11,476 nt of DNA from Bacteroidia bacterium (GTDB lineage: Bacteria > Bacteroidota > Bacteroidia > JABEUT01). Of this stretch, positions 5,443-11,476 are shown one piece after another (position 1 is the first letter of the stretch; each line of letters starts with the position of its first letter). The position numbers and the translations under genes were made by a program. The stretch is taken from NCBI GenBank assembly GCA_013044305.1, contig JABEUT010000249.1:1-11476 (forward strand). The letters run 5' to 3'. A model generated the notes under the pieces. That model saw only the letters and a list, made by a program, of their open reading frames with translations. It was not told the origin of the DNA and made no database searches.

Positions 5443-7530
5443 TTAGGTTACAATTCTTATTATCGCCTCCTCGGCGGCCAAAAATATCAGAGCCAGAATG
5501 ATACAGTACTTCCACAGGTAAGTGCCCCTGTTCACTTCCTGCAAAACCCCGGGCATCGATTTGCCGTTTACCTGCAGTACCGAAAAGTTCTTCAGTCCGG
5601 CAGAATCGCATTGATGCCGGAGTTCGGTGGCGGAGTAAAAGCTCATGTCGGATTCCCTGCGGTTGTAGTTGAATGAGCAACCGGAAAGAAGGCTGTCTCC
5701 GGCAAGCAATTCATAATTGCCGGCACTCGAAAGCTGATTGTGGAGATATAAAAATACGCTGTTGTTTACTATCCTTCTTTCGGGCAGTAAGGTGTTCGCA
5801 TCTCCTGGTCCTGCTTCAGCCTTGCTATCGGTTTGCACTGCGGGCCGTATTTTGAAGAAGCTGTTCTGCGGAAGGGTTATATTGGGCGCCTCAACCGGCT
5901 GTATGTCGCCCAGGGTATAGTAGAGAGGGCGCACGGGCAGGCTGTACAAGGCCATATTATATAGGGTGGGAACAAAGAGGGCGTGTTTCTGAAAGTTGCC
6001 GAAATCATCGTTCAGGGGCACTGCCAGAAGATAAATGCTTCCTTTGCCGGAGTGGAACAGGTCGAGCAGGTCGTCGCCGTTTTCAAGTTTCATCAGATTT
6101 TCCGGAGCGCCGTTGCCTGCGCCTGTAATAACATAATGACGGAACGTTTGCGGAAGGTCTAAATTTTCAGACTGCCTGCCTTCAAAAACCGAGCGGTAAA
6201 GAGGGCTTTCAAAGTTTAGCTTATCTGTCTTTACATGTGTGGTGTCCATTTTGCCATACCAGGAGCAGTTCAGTCCGCCGAGGGTTTCCCTGTAGTTGTC
6301 GCTGTTCAGGCCTGCCGCCGGTGGAATGATAAGCAGCGAACCGCCTTTTTGCACATAGCTTTTCAGTTCGCTGCCCATGCCCGATTCTATGGAGGTAAGC
6401 CCGTCGAGAATAATCAGCCTGTATGAAGGCAGCGATGCATAATCCACATGTGAGCCTGTGGTTTCGTTGTAAGTGAAGAGCGAGTCCCTGCCATAGAGGT
6501 TATGCAGGTAGTCGTTGCTGCCCATGCTTTCCGGATGAATGCGCAGTACGGGAATGCGGGTGGTGAGGCTGAATGAGAAATACAACTTGTCGTCGAAGGT
6601 AATGGGGTAGTCGTTTATCGCGGCCATGCCCTGTTGTACAGCTTTGCCCGACGGGATGAAAGAGAGGTGCAGCACGGTAAATGAATTAGGCGCTATGTTG
6701 CAGCTTGCAATAGCTTTTTCTTCGCCGTTGATAAAAAGTTTTACTGCCGATTCATGGCTTGTTTCGCCGGAATAATTTCTGATCCTCAAATTAAGCATTT
6801 CGGGTTTTCCGGGCAGGTGCAGGGGCGAATCGAACCAGCAGCTGTCGGCTGATATGTTGTTGCGGCTTTCAGCCTCCAGAGGCACAAGGGAAGTGGGATC
6901 GCCGTTTGCGCCCAGGTCGGACGAAATCCTGCTGAATGACTTCTGGAAATCGGAAAGGCAGAAGCATTCTTTCACAGGGCAGCCGCTGTGGTTAAGGTTC
7001 TCGTGTTGCCGCTTTATTATATCGGACAGTGTTCTCGAATCGGAAGAGGTTTTAAGGCCTTTTACTTCGGCTGCAAACTCGTCTTTGTTCAGCCAGCGTT
7101 CTTCTGTTTCGTCGAAGTCCTGCGACACAAGCTGTACCTTATCGGAAGGGTTCAGTTCCTGCGCCATTTCAATTGCTTCAGCCTTGGCCTCGTCGAGCAG
7201 CGAGCCGTTCGGGGTCAGCGCGTTCATGCTGAACGAATTGTCTATAAAAATGCTTACGGCTTTGCTTCCCGTAAGTTGTATGCCATGCTTTACAGGCAGA
7301 TAGGGCTGTGCAAAGGCAAGCGCCAGAAAGGCTACGGCCAGTATCCTGCATAAAAGCACCAGCCAGTGTTTCAACATGGAACGGGAGCGCGACTCCTGAA
7401 CCGCTGCCTGCAGCAGGGCAACATTGGAGAAGTACAGCTTTTTGTACCTCCTGAAATTAAAAAGATGAATGATGATGGGAATGCTTACCGCCGAAAGTGC
7501 GTAAAGAAATGATGGGAATAAAAAATTCAT
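5443..7530 (-). CDS. BatA-like membrane protein with N-terminal double-TM and VWA-type domain
   Basis: The N-terminus matches the aerotolerance/BatA N-terminal domain: a hydrophobic segment at about 4-23 (SIPIIIHLFNFRRYKKLYFSN follows) and a second at about 55-75. Next comes a von Willebrand A-type region with a D-x-S-x-S metal site (D97, S99, S101 in IDNSFSM) and a later LSDF (D194). Residues about 240-330 look like a beta-sandwich. A Rossmann-like stretch around 365-405 (YRLIILDGL ... GGSLLIIPP) resembles the glutamine-amidotransferase-like fold in related proteins. A final TM helix lies at about 672-690. So the bulk appears to sit between the TMs with a C-terminal anchor. An in-frame TTG at 7533 directly precedes the ATG at 7530; I chose the ATG, giving 695 residues. 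The dihydroorotase-like gene follows after 10 bp. Family members are often linked to stress or cell-envelope functions, but the biochemical role is unknown. Confidence 0.88.
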   Translation of the reverse strand: MNFLFPSFLYALSAVSIPIIIHLFNFRRYKKLYFSNVALLQAAVQESRSRSMLKHWLVLLCRILAVAFLALAFAQPYLPVKHGIQLTGSKAVSIFIDNSFSMNALTPNGSLLDEAKAEAIEMAQELNPSDKVQLVSQDFDETEERWLNKDEFAAEVKGLKTSSDSRTLSDIIKRQHENLNHSGCPVKECFCLSDFQKSFSRISSDLGANGDPTSLVPLEAESRNNISADSCWFDSPLHLPGKPEMLNLRIRNYSGETSHESAVKLFINGEEKAIASCNIAPNSFTVLHLSFIPSGKAVQQGMAAINDYPITFDDKLYFSFSLTTRIPVLRIHPESMGSNDYLHNLYGRDSLFTYNETTGSHVDYASLPSYRLIILDGLTSIESGMGSELKSYVQKGGSLLIIPPAAGLNSDNYRETLGGLNCSWYGKMDTTHVKTDKLNFESPLYRSVFEGRQSENLDLPQTFRHYVITGAGNGAPENLMKLENGDDLLDLFHSGKGSIYLLAVPLNDDFGNFQKHALFVPTLYNMALYSLPVRPLYYTLGDIQPVEAPNITLPQNSFFKIRPAVQTDSKAEAGPGDANTLLPERRIVNNSVFLYLHNQLSSAGNYELLAGDSLLSGCSFNYNRRESDMSFYSATELRHQCDSAGLKNFSVLQVNGKSMPGVLQEVNRGTYLWKYCIILALIFLAAEEAIIRIVT

Positions 7531-7537
7531 CAAAGCC

Positions 7538-7545
7538 CAAAGATA
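7538..7545 (-). promoter_or_regulatory. Candidate -7 element before the BatA-like gene
   Basis: The minus strand reads TATCTTTG here, a full TAnnTTTG match, only 8-15 bp upstream of the ATG at 7530. The nearest TTG upstream (7573-7571) is 25 bp away, longer than the usual 17-23. If used, the transcript would be almost leaderless. The alternative is readthrough from the phosphatase gene, whose stop is 74 bp upstream. Confidence 0.3.
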
Positions 7546-7604
7546 ATAAAAATAAAGAAATGCCCTGTTGCAATAATCTGAAAATGCCTTTTTTTAAGCC
7601 TTGC

Positions 7605-9398
7605 CTAGGCCTTAACCCCTATCACGCAAATGTCGTCTATCTGTTCCAGGTTCCCTTTCCATTCATCAAAGCGGCGTTCAAGCTCCGCTTTCTGTTCGGC
7701 CATACCCAGATTATGAATATCCAAAAGTAAATTGCGGAAGTTCTTAATCATAAACTTTTTGCCGTTTTGTCCGCCAAACTGGTCGGGGTAGCCGTCGGTA
7801 GAAACATAAATCTGGTCGTCTTTTTCCAGTTTAAAAGTGTTGTTGGTGTAATTTTTTACTTCCCCTTCATTGTATGAATATCCTATTAGTATTTTATCGG
7901 CTTTTATTTCCTGCAAGGTATTCTTGCGGATAACAAATGCAGGGTTGAAAGCGCCGGCATACTGCATTTCCATTGTTTTGCGGTTGATGATGCACAGTGC
8001 AATATCCATCCCGTCTTTGGCGGCCGATTTGTCAAACTGGTGCAGGGTGGAACGCACACCCATGCTTAACTGGTCTAAAATCTTGGCGGCATTAAGTTCG
8101 GGCATGCCCTCAATTATTTCTTTCAGCAGGTTGTAGCCCACAAGCGACATGAATGCGCCGGGCACACCATGTCCGGTGCAGTCCACCGCCGAAAAAACCA
8201 CGCTGTCGTTCTTTTCGCTTATCCAGTAAAAGTCGCCGCTCACTATATCCTTGGGTTTGAAGAATACGAAGGATTGGGGAAGCAGCTTTTTAATGACCGT
8301 GTCCGGGGGCAAAATAGATTCCTGTATGCGCTTGGCATAGCGTATGCTGTCGGTTACGTGCTTGTACAGCACTTCCAGTTCCCTGTTTTTTACTTCAATC
8401 TCCTGTTTCTGGCGAACCACCTCTTCGGTTCTCTCAATCACTTTGCGCTCCAGCACCTGTTCGTTCTCATACAGGTCTTTCCTCATCTTAAGCAAGGCAT
8501 GTCCCAGCATATCCTCGTTGCTAAGGGGTTCGTAGTGCGATTCAAAGTTTCCTTTACCTACCTCGTTGGCAAAGTCGGTGGTACTGTGCAGCGATTCCAC
8601 CAGCTTGTTCATGGCTCCTGCCATTTCGCCTATCTCATCGCCTCTTTCCCTCGACTTTGATGTGGGCAGCACGCCCTTACCCATTGACAGAAGCATGTCT
8701 TTAAGTTCGGTTACCGGGCGTACTATACTGCGCACCGTAAAAAACGCGATAATTATGCCCCCGGCCAGCAGTGCCGCGCCGAGTAATTTTACGATGCGGT
8801 CGAGCAGGCTGAAGGAATGAAGCATATCGGACGAGGCACGGGTGGCTGTTTCCTGTTCCGTGTCAATAATTTTGCCCAGCTTATCGAGTATGGCCTGCGA
8901 TTCGGTGGTTATAATGCCCTCTGCATCCACCATGGGTCTTACAATAAACAGGCTGGCAGGGTCGTCGTAACTGGTAAATGAATTCAGTTGGTTCATTATT
9001 ATCTTATCCTGGCTGAAAAGAGAATCTATCTGGATAAAAACGCTGTCGAGGTCTTTTTTTGTTTTTACGTTCTTCCACTCGGTTTCATAAATATGTATGG
9101 AGTCCTGCAGTTTCGGATATTTGGTTCCCAGTATAATGCGGAGCTCTTTCTTTTCGGGAATATCGTCGGGGCTGGGATAATATACCCAGTTGCTGATGAG
9201 CATTTTGCTTTTCACAATAAGCAGGTTCAAATCTTTAAGCAGGTTCACCGAAGGGGTATATATACGCGTTACCTCGTTTGTTTTCTCGCGCCCCGTTTTC
9301 AGGGTCAGGTTGGTGAGCAGGAAGGCCACAAGCGTAAGCACAATGAGCACCCCGAAACCGGTGCCTATTCTTCTTCCTATGCTGAAGCGGAATTTCAT
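7605..9398 (-). CDS. Transmembrane tandem-HAMP SpoIIE-type (PP2C) protein phosphatase
   Basis: A 597-residue sensor phosphatase. The first TM is at about 13-31. An extracytoplasmic, mostly helical sensor (about 32-203) resembles a four-helix-bundle ligand domain. The second TM is at about 204-221. The first HAMP domain covers about 222-275 (R-P at 227-228, DEIGEM at 254-259). A second HAMP-like unit covers about 273-310 (FANEVGKGNF ... DMLGHALLKMR). A coiled coil (about 311-365) leads to the phosphatase domain, with all metal-site motifs present: SGDFYW (D389), AVDCTGHGVPGAFMS (D406), KDGMD (D462/D465), STDGYPDQFGG (D535) and QIDDICVIG (D588/D589). Catalysis should be intact: Mn/Mg-dependent Ser/Thr dephosphorylation, classically of anti-sigma-factor antagonists. 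No such antagonist or anti-sigma kinase is encoded nearby. It is last in the run after the YfiR-like and TPR genes (97-bp gap, no promoter seen), so input probably comes through its periplasmic domain. Confidence 0.93.
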   Translation of the reverse strand: MKFRFSIGRRIGTGFGVLIVLTLVAFLLTNLTLKTGREKTNEVTRIYTPSVNLLKDLNLLIVKSKMLISNWVYYPSPDDIPEKKELRIILGTKYPKLQDSIHIYETEWKNVKTKKDLDSVFIQIDSLFSQDKIIMNQLNSFTSYDDPASLFIVRPMVDAEGIITTESQAILDKLGKIIDTEQETATRASSDMLHSFSLLDRIVKLLGAALLAGGIIIAFFTVRSIVRPVTELKDMLLSMGKGVLPTSKSRERGDEIGEMAGAMNKLVESLHSTTDFANEVGKGNFESHYEPLSNEDMLGHALLKMRKDLYENEQVLERKVIERTEEVVRQKQEIEVKNRELEVLYKHVTDSIRYAKRIQESILPPDTVIKKLLPQSFVFFKPKDIVSGDFYWISEKNDSVVFSAVDCTGHGVPGAFMSLVGYNLLKEIIEGMPELNAAKILDQLSMGVRSTLHQFDKSAAKDGMDIALCIINRKTMEMQYAGAFNPAFVIRKNTLQEIKADKILIGYSYNEGEVKNYTNNTFKLEKDDQIYVSTDGYPDQFGGQNGKKFMIKNFRNLLLDIHNLGMAEQKAELERRFDEWKGNLEQIDDICVIGVKA

Positions 9399-9496
9399 TC
9401 AGTATGCTCTTTAAATTCCGTAATTAAATACTTCTGCATAAAGCAGCCACGTAAAACCGGCATAGTGCTGTATAGGCATGTAGGGGGGCTGATCTG

Positions 9497-10603
9497 CTAT
9501 TGTTTGTTCTCATTCAGCGCCTTCAGTTTCTCGTCGTATTCGCTCGCTTTCTGATATTCGTGAAGCAGATAGTAGATGCCTTTAAGCCCTTCAATGGCAT
9601 CTCTTTTACGTGGATCAAGCTGATAGGTCTTTTCCATGTAGGGCAGCGATTTTTTCATCAGTACCACTTCCGTGTCCTGGGCATTGTTCAGGTTTTTGAG
9701 GTCGGCCACGTCGTACGACATGTTGTTTATGATATACACCGCCTGGTTATAGTATAGAATGGCAAGGCTGTAATTGGCTCCTACATCGTCGGGGTTCAGC
9801 GACAGTACTGTGTTATATGCCCTCTTGGCCGAATCGAAGTATATTTTGCGGGTACCTTCGTTACCGGAGTGAAAGAAGAGTTGTGAGTACACATCGCCCA
9901 GCGCCATCTGAAAGGATACCTTGTAGTTGTCTGTGCTGCCGGATGGATTCAGCTTTTTCATTACTGCCTCATATTTGTTAAAGAAGGTAATGGCTGAAGG
10001 GTAATGCACCGAATCCATAAGAATGGAAGCGTGTGAGTAGTATTTGGCGGCTATATAATTGATGGTGGGCGTACAGTTCTTCCTGTTTTCAGCCGAAGAG
10101 TCGAGCGCAAGGGAACGGAACAGGGAGGCAAGGGCTGTGTCGGAATAGGAGTAGGGGTGCTGAACATTGTAGTGCGCAGTGTTCTCTCCGGCCTGATACT
10201 CCACCAGAACGTTATCTTTAAGAAGGAGGTACGAACCCTGTCCGTATATCCATTTCTGCTCGGCGGCGTTGCCATGATAGTTGTTCACAGTCTGTTCCGG
10301 TTCACTCCATAAATCCCTGCACATATCCGCCGACATTCCCACGGTGGGTTTTACAAGCCTTTTGCATTTTTTAAAGGCTTCCTTGTATATAAACCCGCGC
10401 ACATACCAGGCAAGTGCATTTTTCCTTACGGCTGAATCTGCTACCGCTTTATCTATAAAGATAAGCGCGCTGTCCACATTATCTTTTGAAATGAAGTTAT
10501 ACGCCTTCACAAAATCGGGGTTGTCGGGCGTATTTTGTGCCACGGCAGCATCACAGAGAAGTATCCCTGTGAATAAAATAGCTATGTGGCAAAAAAATCT
10601 CAT
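9497..10603 (-). CDS. Secreted TPR-repeat protein
   Basis: The 368-residue product has a signal peptide (about 1-23, hydrophobic core IAILFTGILLC, cleavage after A-V-A before Q23) and then helical tetratricopeptide-like repeats. The clearest are at about 31-64, 181-214, 233-290 (LGDVYSQLF ... AYNTVLSLNPDDVGANYSLAILYYNQAV) and 316-366 (LPYMEKTYQLDPRKRDAIEGLKGIYYLLHEYQKASEY). A central stretch (about 95-165) is less regular and holds extra cysteines. TPRs mediate protein-protein contact; here in the periplasm. I chose the ATG at 10603 because it opens the signal peptide and lies 5 bp after the YfiR-like stop. An upstream in-frame ATG at 10666 would add 21 residues ahead of the signal peptide and overlap the previous gene, so it is rejected. 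The close spacing indicates an operon with the YfiR-like gene and probably the phosphatase gene downstream, where it could act as adaptor or ligand sensor. Its specific role is unknown. Confidence 0.88.
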   Translation of the reverse strand: MRFFCHIAILFTGILLCDAAVAQNTPDNPDFVKAYNFISKDNVDSALIFIDKAVADSAVRKNALAWYVRGFIYKEAFKKCKRLVKPTVGMSADMCRDLWSEPEQTVNNYHGNAAEQKWIYGQGSYLLLKDNVLVEYQAGENTAHYNVQHPYSYSDTALASLFRSLALDSSAENRKNCTPTINYIAAKYYSHASILMDSVHYPSAITFFNKYEAVMKKLNPSGSTDNYKVSFQMALGDVYSQLFFHSGNEGTRKIYFDSAKRAYNTVLSLNPDDVGANYSLAILYYNQAVYIINNMSYDVADLKNLNNAQDTEVVLMKKSLPYMEKTYQLDPRKRDAIEGLKGIYYLLHEYQKASEYDEKLKALNENKQ

Positions 10604-10608
10604 TTTCT

Positions 10609-11139
10609 TCAGTCTATTTTTGCTACTGCAAGCGCCGATAGGCTCGAGCTTACCACCAGGCGGCATTTCTCGGCGTTTGCCTTGTTCAGTTCAAATTCCT
10701 GTTTATTGTCTTTAACCACAAAATTAATTGCCGCCCCCTTTTTAGCATCTCCTACGGATTCTGTAACCAAAAGGGTACTTAATCCTTTAACTTTTTTAAT
10801 CACCTCGCCCAAAAGGGTATTGCTGTTATCCGGCACGTATATCATGTTGCATTTGGTGATTTCGGCAGCCGATTTAAAGTTTTTTATCAAAAACTTCTGC
10901 GATCCTGCTGTCTTGGCAGCTGCCATCTTATTCAACTCGCTCAATAGCTGCGGCCCCCCGTTAAGCACCCCTATTATAAAGTCGCCTGAACTGTAGTCGG
11001 TGGGCCATTGTATGTATTTGGTAAAATTATAGAGGTAAACCACTTTTATTTTTGCCTCGGTCGTTTTAGGATCGAATTGCCCGAAACAGTAAGCGCTGAT
11101 TATTACCGCTAATAATGTTATGTATATTCTTTTTGACAT
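10609..11139 (-). CDS. YfiR-like (DUF4154) periplasmic protein
   Basis: A 176-residue secreted protein: signal peptide about 1-20 (ITLLAVIISAYCFG before Q21), then the YfiR/DUF4154 pattern. Visible motifs are KIKVVYLYNFTKYIQWP (30-46), FIIGVLN (54-60), TKCNMIYVPD (95-104), STLLVTESVGDAKKGAAINFV (121-141), EFELNKANAEKCRLVVSS (148-165) and a C-terminal LSALA. In Pseudomonas, YfiR is a periplasmic inhibitor of the diguanylate cyclase YfiN (TpbB) and is itself relieved by the lipoprotein YfiB. This protein keeps the fold signature, but only three cysteines are seen (18 in the signal peptide, 97 and 159), so the two conserved disulfides of the Pseudomonas protein cannot both form. No GGDEF or EAL gene is present here; the genes that follow encode a TPR protein and a HAMP-SpoIIE phosphatase. 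A -7 box precedes the gene. The family assignment is from motifs; its partner is inferred. Confidence 0.82.
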   Translation of the reverse strand: MSKRIYITLLAVIISAYCFGQFDPKTTEAKIKVVYLYNFTKYIQWPTDYSSGDFIIGVLNGGPQLLSELNKMAAAKTAGSQKFLIKNFKSAAEITKCNMIYVPDNSNTLLGEVIKKVKGLSTLLVTESVGDAKKGAAINFVVKDNKQEFELNKANAEKCRLVVSSSLSALAVAKID

Positions 11140-11162
11140 TCGCTTTTGCTGCCTGTACGGGG

Positions 11163-11170
11163 CAAATATA
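11163..11170 (-). promoter_or_regulatory. -7 promoter element of the YfiR-TPR-phosphatase unit
   Basis: The minus strand reads TATATTTG followed by C, a full TAnnTTTGY match 24 bp upstream of the ATG at 11139. Transcription would start near 11157. A clear -33 TTG at about 20 bp is not found, which may mean activator dependence; the spacer holds a 14-bp palindrome. Confidence 0.5.
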
Positions 11171-11450
11171 AAAAAAATAAGCTTATTTGATTGTTATGCA
11201 GGTGCAGCAACGGCAAGTTGGCGGGTGAATTATAGTAGTGAGGTTATTTTACTATAGCCGTTTATACCACGAAGGGATATAATATGAATACACTCCTATG
11301 GTAAATATCGCCATACCTCCCCTGTTCCACCGCTCATAAATAATTGGAGGTTTGTTTGGTTGAAGTGAAAAAGAGGAAATAACAAAATAGAATAATTCAG
11401 TTCCCTAATTTTTTTACTTTTACTACCCAATTACCCAAGCAAGCCCCGCA
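11171..11450. other. Non-coding stretch upstream of a possible plus-strand gene
   Basis: No gene is supported here on either strand; the longest ATG-started frames are only a few codons. The stretch holds the palindrome at 11175-11188 and a weak hairpin at 11231-11256 (TATAGTA / TACTATA, 12-base loop). A T-rich segment at 11409-11422 contains TACTTTTA, a -7-like sequence with one mismatch. It presumably holds divergent promoters. No tRNA, small RNA or mobile-element sequence was recognised. Confidence 0.5.
11175..11188. repeat. 14-bp perfect palindrome in promoter spacer
   Basis: AAATAAGCTTATTT is a perfect palindrome located between the -7 element and the expected -33 position of the YfiR-like gene. 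It could be an operator, but AT-rich palindromes of this size also arise by chance. Confidence 0.3.
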
Positions 11451-11476
11451 ATGAGCCAATTTGCAATAAAGCAGTA
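11451..11476 (+). CDS. Possible 5' end of a gene, truncated by the window edge
   Basis: ATG at 11451 opens a frame of eight codons (MSQFAIKQ) to the right edge with no stop. Its position about 30 bp after a -7-like box with one mismatch (TACTTTTA, 11415-11422) makes a gene start plausible. Nothing can be said of the product, and the reading could be chance. Confidence 0.3.

Noticed and set aside
711..7041. TTCTCGAATC occurring three times (711-720, 3906-3915, 7032-7041)
   Set aside because: The copies lie in an intergenic region and inside two unrelated coding sequences. A 10-mer recurring three times in 11 kb is close to chance expectation.
7594..7615. Hairpin over the stop codon of the phosphatase gene as a terminator
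   Set aside because: The stem is interrupted by a bulge and on the coding (minus) strand it is followed by A residues, not T residues, so it does not look like an intrinsic terminator.
10604..10666. Extended N-terminus of the TPR protein from an ATG at 10666
   Set aside because: It would place 21 polar residues before a clear signal peptide and overlap the YfiR-like gene; the ATG at 10603 is 5 bp past that gene's stop.

Overview
The window looks like a chromosomal segment from a member of the Bacteroidota (mid-GC, Cytophaga/Sphingobacteria/Chitinophaga-like). The evidence is threefold. Upstream regions carry the phylum's -7 element TAnnTTTG instead of sigma70 boxes, with no clear Shine-Dalgarno sequences. 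The families present are typical of the phylum: a BatA-type N-terminal membrane/VWA protein, DUF4197, an Asp-box secreted protein, and SpoIIE phosphatases with a Bacteroidetes-type TPR partner. Signal peptides are of the short Lys-start kind, ending in A-Q. No RNA genes, CRISPR arrays, insertion sequences or phage genes were seen.

Layout, left to right. (1) 1-666, minus: the 5' part of a large Asp-box (BNR/VPS10-like) surface protein that runs off the left edge. (2) 743-2439, minus: a two-gene unit of a secreted, barrel-like hypothetical protein followed by lipoyl synthase LipA. (3) 2495-2971, plus: an OsmC-family peroxidase-like protein, transcribed divergently from unit 2 through a 55-bp region in which the two predicted promoters overlap. 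(4) 3033-3794, plus: a secreted DUF4197 protein with an in-frame TAA at codon 53. (5) 3862-4011, minus: a 49-residue lipoprotein with its own near-consensus promoter, convergent with DUF4197; a perfect 14-bp hairpin lies between the two. (6) 4164-7530, minus: a BatA-like membrane/VWA protein followed 10 bp later by a dihydroorotase homologue that has lost its four metal-binding histidines. (7) 7605-11139, minus: a YfiR-like periplasmic protein, a periplasmic TPR protein (5-bp gap) and a transmembrane tandem-HAMP SpoIIE/PP2C phosphatase. (8) 11140-11450 has no gene; a possible plus-strand gene starts at 11451.

The most interesting parts are unit 7 and the pseudo-dihydroorotase. In unit 7 a YfiR-like regulator sits with a HAMP sensor whose output is a PP2C phosphatase. 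In the known YfiBNR system YfiR controls a HAMP-GGDEF diguanylate cyclase. The dihydroorotase homologue is tightly coupled to a BatA-like membrane protein and very probably has a non-catalytic role. The DUF4197 nonsense codon is either a sequence error, a fresh loss, or a readthrough case.
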